A stretch of DNA of 64,000 nucleotides from Erigeron canadensis (lineage: Eukaryota; Streptophyta; Magnoliopsida; Asterales; Asteraceae), in contig NC_057762.1 in NCBI RefSeq assembly GCF_010389155.1, positions 3,149,513 through 3,213,512 of the forward strand. Reading direction: 5' to 3'. The translations under genes were made by a program, and so were the position numbers. A model generated the notes under the pieces. That model saw only the letters and a program-made list of their open reading frames with translations. It had not been told where the DNA came from and did not search any database. Positions 47,651 through 58,867 of the stretch are shown one piece after another. The first letter of the stretch is position 1; the number at the start of each line of letters is the position of its first letter.

Positions 47651-49341
47651 TTGCGAGTCATATTTGACAAGTAATGGATATTCTCTTTTAATGCAGAAGA
47701 CTTTAGCATTCCAATTATACCAGATCCATCGTCATATGCATCTACATGTACATCTTCTATGCTGCTGTTGGCATGATTGACAGCAGTTAAAAGTCCCATA
47801 AGAAGTTTCCTCAAATACATGTACTCTTTATCGCTTTTATCTGGATAGAAGTCGAAAATATTTAAAGCTACATGCTTGTCCCTGAGCTTCCTTTCAAGAG
47901 CCATAGGATACATGAGAGACCTAGCTTCCCCATCTGTAAGGCTAGAAGCATAACAACACAATTACTTGAATGGAGTATTGATTTGTCTTCATATTAATAA
48001 ATCATTTAGATAGATGAGCAGATACCAGAAATGCCATTGATATAGATATTTGTTTCGATTTCATCAATATTCTATTTTATCACACAAAAGAATGTGGATA
48101 ATGTTGAAGACTGAATGATAGACATGCAGAAGTAAAGAAAGATTTGCCAATTTATAGAGTTTCGTTTCGTTATTACTGTCAAATTATTACTTGAACATAG
48201 CAACAATTCGATACAATATAAACAACCTACAACGAAGCAGCGTATGTATTTTTTTTTCTTTTCGATTGTGTAAAGCTAATAGATATTTGACAATCTGTTA
48301 CCAATGTATTTATCCAAAAAGGGGTTATAAGATTCTGCCGTGACACATTTAACCTTTTAGTGTGTGTGTGTGTGTTCAGGTGAAACAATTAAGCATACCT
48401 TGCGAAAAACGCAAGTATCCTTTTTTTCAGATGTTTGTGAGATTGGGAAAAGAAATGACATGCAGCCCGCATAGATTGCCAAATATGCGCGTCACCTTGA
48501 AAAGGTGTACCTGCTGAACAAGCATAAGACCAGTTTTCAATTCAAGCATCAAGTTCAATCATACATACATGAAAATATGATATAATATATATATATATAT
48601 GTATGTAAAATAAAAAGGTAGAAAAGAAGCCAACATCGGAAGCTTTTCATGAATTGTTTAAGATCACTAGTAGGATAAACCAGAACGCTACATGTAGACA
48701 TTAGGTATACGCACACAACACTTTCTGGATTACTCTGCAAGGAAAACAATTCCAGAATGTAGTTTAAGTATATTGTTTTTCGTGCACATTAAATATAGCA
48801 ATGAATGATAGCAAAAAACTCGAATAAATAATTAATGGCATGATGAAAATCACCTCAAGTAAAGTTTTACAATAGTATTTAATAGCCTCTCGTTGAGCAA
48901 TATTAAATCCAAGAATACCAGTCGCCCGGCGAGAATTGTCCATACAGATACATGTAAACTGAAATATATATATATATATACACATAGAGAGATAGAGTTA
49001 GTTAGTTGGTCATTTACTGCTTGAATCCGAAGTGGCTGGCAAAACATTGGAGCTTGGTGTAAGGTGCAGTCTAGACTACTGATTTGTTGAAAGCAAGGAC
49101 TTGGGTTTGGTTTGCCAATATCACTATAAAGGTTGATAGGATTTTTTAATGACATTAGATCGATTGGTTTCTTATGGTATAGGAATAGATGTAAACACGG
49201 ATGGATTCTGTGGAACAATAGTAAACTTTCAAAAGGATAAAAAAAAAAGTTTGTTACTCACAGATCACCTTCCTTAGTTTAAAAATCTAATTAATGCAAA
49301 AAAAAAAAGGATGAAAATACCTCGGGGGGTGGCCGCTCCAT
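47599..49341 (-). CDS. Divergent RPN10-like (26S proteasome subunit, VWA domain), 5 exons
   Basis: RPN10 is a ubiquitin receptor in the 19S regulatory particle; its VWA domain anchors it at the lid-base junction. My exons: 49321-49341 (MERPPPE), 48854-48958, 48635-48734, 48399-48510 and 47599-47941, with matching phases, for about 226 aa. Collinear RPN10 landmarks: CICMDNS (usual ICIDNS), ESNPES (QSNPEN), VLVYPTSDL (VLVTPTSDL), then LERKLRDKHVALNIFDFY (IGKKLKKNSVALDIVNF) and LLTAVNHANSS. The protein stops after a short KKRAAPENE tail; the C-terminal UIMs (LALAL) of normal RPN10, usually near 380 aa, are missing. Identity to canonical plant RPN10 is clearly low, so this is a diverged paralogue. 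The exon 3 donor (T/GTTGGC) is weak. Identification rests on recalled family motifs. Confidence 0.72.
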
Positions 49342-49740
49342 GAAGAAGAAGAAGAAGATTCAAGATACGGTAACTGAATATTATTAATGCAAAACAAACA
49401 AAATCGTACAGCTAATAAACATCATCATCTAAATACAGGAGTGGAGAAGAAGATGAAATTACCAAAAAATTATGAACAATAGAAATTGAAAGAAGAGAGA
49501 GAGAAGGGGATGACAACTTACAGCGGGAATTAGGATCGGAGATTCAAGATCATTTAAAACCTGAAATCATCAACGAATTATTATTATTAGATCAACCCTT
49601 TCGATTTATAGAATGAATAAAAAAAGATGATGCTGCGCCATACCCGATTAATTTTCTGTCAAACCCTAGATGATGGGTACTCAGGGGAAAGGGGGAAATA
49701 TGTGTATATAGGTGTTAGGTGTATGATATATATAGTCTTT
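49342..49740. other. 5' region of the RPN10-like gene
   Basis: A possible non-coding 5' exon lies around 49,520-49,560 (minus-strand GTAAGT donor just before AGCGGGAATT), with the coding ATG in the next exon. 49,690-49,740 is TA-rich and may hold the core promoter. The copia LTR begins immediately beyond. Confidence 0.4.
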
Positions 49741-49967
49741 TGGAGGGAACCCAGAGATATAATAATTTGTATTATGAAATTGAAAGGTTACAATGGGTAA
49801 TATACCCCTATTTATATATATACTTGTAGCTTTGTTTATGGAAAGAATGAACTAGTCTTGAACAACTATTAGCTGTCATCTTGGCGGGTGATAATCACGA
49901 CTTTAATGTTACAATCTTTCATTTCGGGACATGATGTTAATACTAAACCCTATGATTTCTTTCAACA
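49741..49967 (-). repeat. Copia 3' LTR with adjoining polypurine tract
   Basis: On the minus strand TTGAGGGGGAG (polypurine tract) is followed directly by TGTTGAAAGAAATC, the LTR start. The LTR is taken to end at CCCTCCA near 49,741. The far border is estimated from the TG...CA rule because the partner LTR is missing. Confidence 0.65.
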
Positions 49968-49972
49968 CTCCC

Positions 49973-51640
49973 CCTCAAGTTGAATGGTGAGATTGTCGAA
50001 ATTCAATTTGTCCAAACATTTATTGAACATTGTCGTACCCACTGCTTCAAGTTTTCCTTTGATGAAGTGCCGATTGATCTCCACATGTTTTGTCCTATCA
50101 TGTTGTACTAGGTTTTCTGAAATTTGGATGGCAGCTTCATTATCACACATGACATTTGTTGCTTCTTTTGGATACTTCGGTCATCAGTTTTCGTATCCAT
50201 AACACTTCTGCTATCCCCCTAGATATCCCTCTAAATTCAGCAGCTTATGCACTTGACAATGAGACTACTTTTTGCTTTTTACTTTTCCAGGTAACAAGAT
50301 TACCTCCTACCAACGAGAAGTACCCTGATGTGATCTTCTATTACCTTTATCACCGGTCCAATCGGCATCTGTATACACCTGGATATTTAGATGATCACTT
50401 GGTTTGAAAAGTACCCCATGCCCAATAGTTCCTTTGAGGTATCTGATGATTCTTAGTACTCCATTCATGTGGGCCATCTATAGTTGGTGCATAAATTGAC
50501 TTACAACTCCAACCGGATAAGCTATGTCCGGACGAGTGTGAGAGAGGTATATTAGCTTTCTTACTAGTCTTCGGTACTTGTCTCTATCAGCACGTTCTGC
50601 TTTAGTCTTCATGTATAGCTTCTGATTAACCATCATAGGTGTTTCAGCTGGTTTGCAGTCAATCATTCCTATTTCTGCAAGTAAGTCTAGAATGTATTTC
50701 TTCTGGCTGATAAAGATCCCAGCTGGTGACCTAAGAACTTCAATTCCAAGAAAGTATTTTAATCTCCCCAAATCCTTCATTTCAAACTCTGTAAATAGTC
50801 CACTTTTTAGCCTTTTTATCTCCTCTTCATCATTCCCGGTGATAATCATATCATCAACATATATTATCAGACAAGTCACAAGATTTCCTCTATGTTTGAG
50901 GAACAAAGTATGATCCGAATTACTTTGCTTGAATCCATATTTTTTCATTGCCAAAGTAAACCTACCGAACCATGCTCTGGGAGACTGTTTAAATCCATAT
51001 AAATACTTCTTCAGCCGACATACTTCTCCAGGGTTAAAATTATGTGTGAAACCAGGAGGTGCTTCCATGTACACTTCTTTTAACTCTCCATGTAGAAAGG
51101 CATTCTTTACATCAAACTGGTAGAAAGGCTAGTTTTAATTTGCAGCAACTGAAAATAGAACCCTTGTTGTATCAATCTTTGCAATTGGAGAAAAAGTTTC
51201 AGAGTAGTCAATTCCATATGTTTGGGTGTAACCTTTGGCGACTAACCGGGCTTTATATCTTTCTATTGCACCATCAGGTTTATATTTCACTGTGAAGAGC
51301 CATCTACATCCCACGAGTTCTTTACCTTCTGGTAAGATACATTTATCCCATGTTTCATTTTTAATCAAAGCATCCATCTCAACATCCATAGCATCCTTCC
51401 ATTTTTCTGATTTCAATGCTTGTTCAGTATTTGATGGAATCTCTTTTGAGTAAAGACTTGCAGTGAATGCCTTTGCTTCCTTAGATAGGTTTCCTACAGC
51501 TATATTAGCCATAGGATATTTTGAGCCTTTTGAAATCCCTCTGGAGAAAACGTTTTGCAAGGACTCCTCTATTTGCTCTTGCTGGAAGGACATACTTGGT
51601 TGGTTCTGTTATACTTTCTTCATGTGCTTCTTCGCTAACA
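49973..51640 (-). pseudogene. Copia reverse transcriptase and RNase H
   Basis: Motifs in order: [79 protein letters not shown] (the YVDD active site), LGIEVLRSPAG, then DNEAAIQISENLVQHDRTKH of RNase H. Stops TAA and TAG follow SVAAN near 51,130, and further frame changes occur near 50,200-50,480. It would have copied element RNA into DNA. Inactive now. Confidence 0.9.
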
Positions 51641-51645
51641 GGTTC

Positions 51646-53313
51646 TGATGTGCAAAATCGAGCTTTAAATTTATAAACTAAAACTACCAAAGAACTCACT
51701 ACTATGCACTCACGGGCAGTGGACCCGATTGTTTGTAATATAGTCAAGAGGTAAGTTTGAGTTCGTTCTCAGGGACTGTGAAATGATTAGTTGCTTGTTA
51801 AATGGTTTGGAAAACAGGTGTTGCTTCAAAATTCCCCTTTGACAATTAAATAAATTGATTTGCAAAATGATTGCATAAATTTAAAAGACAAGTTCAGACG
51901 ATATAATTAAAAGTCATCCACCTTGACTTCCCTTGACTTCAAATATGATTGCATTTGATGAGGAACAAATTCTCTAGAGTTTAAAAGATAGTCGTGACAA
52001 TATTAAACTACTCACGTGGTACCACCAACCGTGAACAAATTATCGAATCACCTAACTACTAGTCGAATTACCCAAGCCGGTACCACCAAGACCAAGACAA
52101 TTCTCCTAACAATCAGTTTTATTGACTATCAAATTATCAATTGAACCTATGTGACAATAACGTGGTACCACCAACCGATATTAATCACGTTGACAAATTT
52201 AATCATTTCTTAAAATGATATTCACTATCATACCATGAACTAGTGATAATTACTTATAGACAAGTAACCGTTTTAAAATCACATACACATTCAACTGGTA
52301 CCACCAACGAAGAATCATATGCAACCAATATCGAAATTAATTAAATGAGAAGAATTAAAATCATCAAGATCACGGAACATCGATAATTAAATAAACCCTT
52401 TTGAATTAAAAATATAGCAATCACATTATCGTCTCGTTTCATCAAGGTGGATGATTAAACAGTTAGCCACTCATGATCAATTCACAATAATCAATGAAAT
52501 AGAAGAGAAACATGATGTACCAAATATTTGAAGAAAATAAATTGCAAGACAATAATGTAGATACGATCTAGATGGGTGCCCGTAATATCTTCGATGAGTC
52601 CGTCTAAGTGAAACACTTGATTGGAGAAGGAAGAATCCTGATAGAGCAGCTCCTAGAAAAAGTTTGAATGCCTTGAAATTCGTGCTTAGGGTTTATATTT
52701 ATACCCCCTTGAAATCTGATGCTTAAGTCGGTCGTTGACTTTTGTTGACCGACCTCCCACTGCGGCGCAGTGGGCTAGTAATGCTCCACACTGCGTCGCA
52801 GCCAAATATCTATGTCCTCTTGTACGTCTTCAATGTGGATGACTGCGGCGCAGTGGCTCTGTTGCATGGCCCACTGCGGCACAGTCATGTCCTTTGACTT
52901 GGTGCTCGTTGACTTCCCAACCACTGCGTCGCAATGGGACTCGAACACACCCACTGCGGCGCAGCCAAAATTCTCTGTTTAAAACTTCCTTTTGCCGTAA
53001 TGGCCACTGCGGCGCAGTGGACATGTGTAATCCTCCACTGCGTCGCAGCCAACTTGATTGCTCTGTTTCTTCGTTTTCAACTTTTAAATTCAAAATTGCA
53101 ACTTCTTTTCTACTCAAACTAACTCTCAACATCATGGATCACCTCTAGGCCAATAAGTCTTCCAAATATGCAACAAATGTACGCGTAACCTGTTTAGAGC
53201 ATGAAACCACTAGCAAACACCATAAACGCGCCAAATGCACACAAAAACGACTTAAAACATATAAATATATGGCCAATAATGATGTGGGTAATGGGTATAA
53301 ATTAGTCACATCA
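51646..53313. mobile_element. Solo LTR, 1,668 bp, inside copia
   Basis: Starts TGATGTG and ends CACATCA (a 7-bp inverted repeat with the TG...CA rule) and is flanked by a perfect 5-bp duplication GGTTC (51,641-51,645 and 53,314-53,318). It contains no retrotransposon coding sequence. The host copia frame resumes on each side. The length and TGATGTG/CACATCA ends suit a Ty3-type LTR, but the family is not proven. It contains two internal repeat sets (GGTACCACCAACCG and ACTGCGGCGCAGT). Confidence 0.88.
52759..53048. repeat. Eight-copy palindromic motif ACTGCG(G/T)CGCAG
   Basis: Copies start at 52,759, 52,790, 52,842, 52,873, 52,923, 52,953, 53,006 and 53,037. The G-type (CTGCGGCGCAG) and T-type (CTGCGTCGCAG) mostly alternate and are usually preceded by CC. 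It forms a local GC island in AT-rich DNA. Confidence 0.9.
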
Positions 53314-53318
53314 GGTTC

Positions 53319-54571
53319 TAGAATATATTCTTCCTGAACATCTTCATGGGTCGGTTCTGATTCTGTGGTATTGGCTAAATTTTCAATAGACTCATCATAC
53401 GACTCGCTAGTTTGAGAATTACATACCTCAGATATCAGATTGGGAGATATATCTTCGGTGGCTCTGAAATTTTCTCCAGACGGGGTGATACTTTGAACTG
53501 AACTGTTTTTTTCTCCTGTGGTTGTGACACCTCTTAACCACCTCAGTGTGTCACACTGATCCTCCCCCTGACCACTGTGTTGGGGTGAGTAGTAATATTT
53601 GGTTTCTAGGAAATCACAGTTCATTGTGGTGAACATGCAACGTGTTTTTGGGTTATAACACCTGTATCCTTTCTTATTAACCCCATATCCCACAAATACA
53701 CATTTTTCAGCACATGGATCAAGTTTATCTCGGTGAGATTTGGGTATGTGGACGAACACAGTACATCCAAACACTTTGGGTTGAAGGGTGAGGATGGGAG
53801 GAATTTTGGTGTATTCTTCGAGGGTTTCCAAAGGAGTTTTTAATTTAAGGATTTTGGTCGGTAGACGGTTAAGCAGGTAGGTGGCAGTGGCTAGAGCTTC
53901 TGGCCAATACATTTTAGGAACATGGGATTCAATTATGAGTGCTCTAGTCATTTCTAATAGAATACGATTCTTTCGTTCTGCAATACCATTTTGTTCTGGG
54001 GTATGTAAACATGTGGTTTGGTGGAATATTCCTTTTGATTGAAAGAATATTTTCATTTGGGAGTTAACATATTCTCCACTGTTATCTGACCGGACAATGT
54101 GAATTCTTTGTTTGAACTGAGTTTGAATCATAGTATAAAATGTGGTAAAAACATTATATACTTCAGCTTTATTTTTTAAAAAATAGATCCACGTCATCCG
54201 TGTACAATTATAAATAAATATTACGAAATTTTGCCCCCCAACAACTGGTGCGGGACCCCACACATCCGAATGGATTAATGAAAAAGGTGTTTAAACTCTG
54301 GTATTCTTAGGTATGAAGGGTTGTCTATGGCTTTCGGCTAACATGCAGGTCTCACAAGTGATTGATTTATTTGAAGGAAAAAGTTTAAGGAATAAGATAT
54401 TTAAATACCCGGCAAAGGGATGTCTCAGTCGTCTATGCCATAATCATGCCTCTCTTTCCGTTGTTCCATGAGCTAACATTGCAGTACCACCCTGAGTCAC
54501 TTCATCAACATAGTACAATCCATAATTTTCAGTGCCACGTCCAATATCTGACCCGTCCTGATATCATGTAA
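53319..54571 (-). pseudogene. Copia GAG-pre-integrase and integrase
   Basis: LWHRRLRHP and CETCMLAESH form the HHCC zinc finger; HSDVWGP, IVRSDNSGEYVN and TPEQNGIAERKNR contain the D, D and E catalytic residues; later KVFGCTVFVHIPKSHRDKL and CVFVGYGVNKKGYRCYNP are typical of copia. A TAA follows NTRV between the zinc finger and core, near 54,293. The integrase would join element DNA to the host chromosome. Confidence 0.9.
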
Positions 54572-54580
54572 AAGACAAAA

Positions 54581-56031
54581 GAGTAAATTACACTTTTCGT
54601 CCTTGAAGTTGGTACGTTTTTCACTTTTCCTCCCTTAAGTGAAAAAATTACAATTTTGACCTTAAAGTTGGCAGATTTTTTCAATCATCGTCCCTCGCCA
54701 AACGTCGTTAAGTTTCAGCCGTTAAGTCGTACACGTGCAACACACGTGAGGGACTGAAACTGCAAAAAATGACAAGTTCAGGGACGAAAACTAAAATTTA
54801 CTTTTCTGTTGTCATCATCTTCATCTTCTCCGGATGACTTTTGTCGGAAAACTTAAAATGTCGATATCTCACCCGTTTCTTCGAATTAGACCACGAAAGC
54901 ACCACCAAACTTCTCAAAATTAAATTCCGCACGAATCCTATAACCGAAAAGAGATCCAATGAATCGGTTGTCACACCCGAATTCTTTGTACCTCAATCTA
55001 CTAATCTAACTATTGTAACAACTTAATAACCTTAACGATTAACCAGTAAACTATATCGAAAACCTTACGATGAAACTAACATATAACTAAATCGCCATAA
55101 ATGAAAGGTAACGAATCGCTATGAAACTTAACACAATACTAGATGGATCAATAGTTAACTTGTAACAACTTTCAGAATGAGATTTCGACGTAAGGATTTC
55201 ACGAACAACGGATTTAAAGTTTCTATACAAAATATAGAACAGAAGCTATAATCAACCAAATGACGAACTGTAAATTGCTTTGAACTTCTATTACATAAAC
55301 TAAGAATCAGGTGACAATGATCAAATTTTTTGATCTGAATTATTTGAGTTGCAGGGGCTTGTCAGGCCTCCTGGTCCTTTCGTCCCTCTTTGCTTCCTTT
55401 TTATATATATTTCTAATTTTTTGATCTTATGTCTTTGCCTCATTGACAAAAACCAAATCCACATGAAGGTCTCTTCCCATTTTGTACTTTTCTTTTTGAT
55501 GGAGAGCTTATGGAATAATAAACGAGGTACACCATTGGTGTCTTAGTGAGGAACACGTACACCTAATCCAACATGGACTTATTTGCGAAAACAGAAATAT
55601 TGCATTCTTGGAACAAGCTAAATCGTACAGAAATATTGCTCAAAATCCATGTTATAGATATTTTGAGTTTTCCGGCAAGTGTTGAATCTGAAATATTTTG
55701 GTTAGGATTCGTGCGAAAATTAATTTTGAGAAGTTTCGTGGTCTAATTCAAAGAAACGAGTGAGATATCGGCATTTTAAGTTTTCCGGCGAAAGTCAGCC
55801 GGAGAAGATGGAGATGATGAAAATAGAAAAGTAAATTTCAGTTTTCGTTCCTGAACTTGTCATTTTTTGCAGTTTCAGTCCCTCACGAGTGTTGCACGTG
55901 TCCGACTTAACGGCTGAAACTAAACGACGTTTGGCGAGGGACGATGATTGAAAAGTGAAAAACGTCGTTTAGTGAAAAACGTGAAAAGTGAAAAACGTGC
56001 CAACTTCATGGACGAAAAGTGTAATTTACTC
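54581..56031. mobile_element. Mutator-like element, 1,451 bp, long TIRs
   Basis: Ends GAGTAAATTACAC/GTGTAATTTACTC extend into inverted repeats of roughly 330-360 bp (54,581-54,940 and about 55,700-56,031). The 9-bp flanks AAGACAAAA and GAGACAAAA differ at one base. The interior has no transposase; about 55,350-55,390 reads like part of an exon (GLVRPPGPFVPL) but is too short to identify. It interrupts copia between protease and GAG-pre-integrase. The short frame at 54,841 lies in the TIR. Confidence 0.88.
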
Positions 56032-56040
56032 GAGACAAAA

Positions 56041-56421
56041 AGTAGGATACATGATAACTGTACAATTGAGTTCTTTTGTCACATGACTTATTGACAAAAG
56101 TTTGTGTGGTAACGCATGAACATAAAGACAGTTAGACAATTTAATTTTCGGAGAAATTGTCATAGTTCCTCCTGATTTTACATCCATTTTTCCTTTATTT
56201 GCGGCTTGGATGTGAGTTTTCTTTGGTTTTGAGGTTTCAATAAAATCAGAAAAATCATATGTCATCGTATCGGTCGTGCCACAGTCAAATATCCACGGAC
56301 CATTATTTTCCTTGGGATCACTTTGGGCCATTTGTGCAAGTCCATTTAATGGACTTGTTGAAGAGCCCAACTTGGCTTCTAGTGGTGGGCCGAAGTTGGC
56401 TGACAGAGACTTAGATGACAC
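56041..56421 (-). pseudogene. Copia protease region
   Basis: The minus strand reads GPWIFDCGTTDTMT; the family normally has DSGATDHM here, so the catalytic Asp is kept while its neighbours have changed. CLYVHALPHKLLSISHVTKE follows, as in copia. It ends at the Mutator-like insertion and the frame resumes at 54,571. No GAG upstream. Confidence 0.8.
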
Positions 56422-56430
56422 ATGATTGAT

Positions 56431-57395
56431 ATTTTACATATTATAAGACTTACTATCTATATGATTATTTATATATTCTCTTCTCTTTCAAGCTTGGCTT
56501 CATCTTCACAAGACCACAACCACATCTCTTTCATATTCTTATAAACAACACCATTTTTTCTAACACCATTTTTTCTAACTTGCCATTGCTTTTTTTTTCC
56601 TTCTTATTATTATAAACAACTAACAACTTCTCCAAGAACAAATCGTGTGGTAGCGGGTAACTTCTATCTTCTAAACTCCTATTTTTTTAGAGTAATATCA
56701 AATAAAAAATAGGAGTTGAAAGATCGAAGTTATTTGTGCTACCACTATTACAAGTTATCCAAAGTTGAAAAAAGTGCAAAACCAGATGTCGAGCAAAAAG
56801 TTACCATTTATTTGACTGGTTAGGTATTTTACTTGTATCTCTTTCTTTTATTTTTATTGTGTTCTTCAGATCCTTTTTGGTAAGAAAAGAAAAAGAATCC
56901 AAATGATTTATTCCATAGTTTTTGGAAATGAAATGAAGTGATATGATCTGGAAGGATTTTTTTAGTAGTTTTTGTTTTAAAAATCTTCCTCCCATAATTA
57001 AAATTTTTGTGAAAACTAGAAAACTAGTCAAAACACATTGTGATCTAAATTTAAGGTTAAGTTCATATCACAGTGTGTTTGAACAATTTTTCGATTTTCA
57101 CGCGCTATAAAAAACAAATTGTGATATAAAACCTAACACAATGTGTTTTATAGAAAACATAATAAAAACACATTGTGTTAAAATTTATTGTATTAAATTC
57201 AGATCACAGTATGTTGTGACCAGTTTTCTAGTTTCTCAGAAATTTTAGTTTTTAAATTAACATTTTACTAAACCATAACGTCCAAGTACATATAATATGA
57301 AAACTCACCAACATCAGGGACTAAATGTGAAAACTTCAAAAGAAAACGAATTCAGCCGCCATCTTGTCGGCTTCTTTGATAATTATGTATAGATA
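56431..57395. other. Gene-less region
   Basis: AT-rich, with several imperfect repeats of ATCACA(A/G)TGTGTTT in both orientations around 57,040-57,230 that could pair with one another. No gene or element ends recognised. Confidence 0.4.
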
Positions 57396-58822
57396 TAGAT
57401 AGATATATCTACACACTGAAACCCATAAAAGAAAAAAAAACAAAAAAAAAAGGAAAAATAGTTATGTTGAGAAAGATGAAGTGAAAAATAGACAGACCTA
57501 AGAACATGAAGATAGATAATCATGTTGCTTTAATGGTTCAAAGATATCTAAAAAAAAACTACACGGATGATCTTGAACATTTTAATAAGGATGCGCAGAA
57601 CTTACTCCCGGTAGAGGGAGCCAATCCTATAATTAAAAAAGAGTGGGGCGCCAATAAACTTGTTGAAACATATTGTCGAACATAACCAAATGCCCAGTTC
57701 CCAAAGCCGAACGTCTCCCAGGTTTTTATTATCTCTTCTAGTTGTTAGACAATAATTGTTAGGGTTATATGTTATTCATTATTATTATACAGTAGTTAAT
57801 TTATTACTGTATGACTTAGGATAATCAACTTATTTTGCTTCTAAATAACAGAGCCAACAACTGAGATTGGTGAGTCGTCCAAAAGGAGCTCGGATGTGGA
57901 TGCTGAAATTGGCGACTCATCCCAAACTTTAGAAGCAGAGGCTAATCTACAGGACTTTGATGATTTCATAAATGATTTTGCTTGGGACGACGTCAACGAT
58001 TTTGCTTGGGACGACGACATGCCATATCTTAGTGATTTGGGCCTTTTACTTTAAAACAGAGACAAACGATGGTGGTTTGTTGCAAAACAAGCAATTTTTT
58101 ATTAAGAATATTAGTAGTACATTAATAAATAATTGCTTGTTCAGGTAACCAAAAAACCACCATCGTTTGTCTCTATTTTAAAGTAAAAAGCCTAAATCAC
58201 TAAAATCTGGCATGTCTTCATCCCAAGCAAAATCATTAACGTCATCTCAAGCAAAATCGTTCATGAAATCATCCAAATCCTGTAGATTAGCCTCTTTCTC
58301 TGAAGTTTTGGACGAGTCGCCAATTTCAGCATCCACATCCGAGCTCCTTTCGAGCGACTCGCAAATCTCAGTTGTCAGCTCTATTATTTAGAAACAAAAT
58401 AAGTTTATTATCCTAACTCATGCAGTAATAATTTAACTACTGTATAATAATAATGAATGACATATAACCCTAACAATTATTGTCCAACAACTAGAAGAGA
58501 TATTAAAAACCTAGGAGACATTCGGCTTGGGGAACTGGGAATTTGGATATGTTCGACAATATGTTTCAACAAGTTCATCGGCATCCCACTCTTTTTTAAT
58601 TATGGGATTGGCTCCCTCTACCGGGATTAAGTGATGCGCATCCTTATTACACTGTTCAAGAACATCCGTGTAGTTTTTTTTAGATATCTTTGAACCATTA
58701 GAGCAACATGATTATCTATCGTCATGTTTTTGGGTCTGCCTCTTTTTCGCTTCATCTTTCTCAACATAATTATTTTCCCTGTTTTTCTTTTTCTTTTATG
58801 TGTTTCAGTTGTAGATATATCT
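57396..58822. repeat. Large inverted duplication (arms ~700 bp)
   Basis: 57,396 to about 58,095 is repeated as its reverse complement from about 58,150 to 58,822, estimated near 90% identity by eye, around a short spacer that itself holds AACAAGCAATT/AATTGCTTGTT. Each arm contains one copy of the same gene, 3' ends facing inward. Confidence 0.88.
57464..58054 (+). pseudogene. AT-hook-like protein, left-arm copy
   Basis: Unrecognised protein. ATG at 57,464, then DNHVALMVQRYLKKNYTD, ANPIIKKEWGANKLVETYC, an apparent intron (acceptor near 57,850) and an acidic end with tandem NDFAWDDVNDFAWDDD and MPYLSDLGLLL. The right-arm copy reads KRKRGRPKN before DNHVAL, an AT-hook-like motif; here a TGA interrupts that basic region, and a TAA follows YCRT. 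An acidic, Trp-containing tail after a DNA-binding-like start suggests a transcription regulator, but this is inference. The 9-A run at about 57,550 keeps frame here, unlike the other copy. Confidence 0.5.
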
Positions 58823-58836
58823 GTAACACCCATCAT
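58178..58836 (-). pseudogene. AT-hook-like protein, right-arm copy
   Basis: Inverted partner of the left-arm gene. It begins MMGVTDISTTETHKRKRK with a good KRKRGRPKN motif. It is broken by an 8-A run (one A fewer than the partner) near 58,675, by TAG in place of CAG at the exon end, and by TGA in place of TGG in the first NDFAWDD repeat. The lesions differ from those in the partner. The same product is expected, but the family is not recognised. Confidence 0.5.
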
Positions 58837-58867
58837 TTAAAAACATGGATTTCCAAACTTATGCAAG

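Larger units (their letters stand above)
49741..56430 (-). mobile_element. Ty1/copia retrotransposon, 5'-truncated, with two nested insertions
   Basis: Minus-strand order is protease, GAG-pre-integrase, integrase, reverse transcriptase, RNase H, polypurine tract, 3' LTR: the copia order. No 5' LTR or GAG start was found before 56,430. The polyprotein is split by a Mutator-like element (54,581-56,031) and a solo LTR (51,646-53,313) and carries several stop codons, so it is dead. With both insertions removed it spans about 3.6 kb. Confidence 0.9.

Noticed and set aside
50653..51648. Plus-strand frames across the copia region
   Set aside because: Antisense of reverse transcriptase; no independent motifs.
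52830..53135. 101-codon minus-strand frame with repeated LRRSG
   Set aside because: The repetition comes from the eight ACTGCGGCGCAG motifs in the solo LTR; the opposite strand is equally open, so a leucine-rich-repeat protein is not supported.
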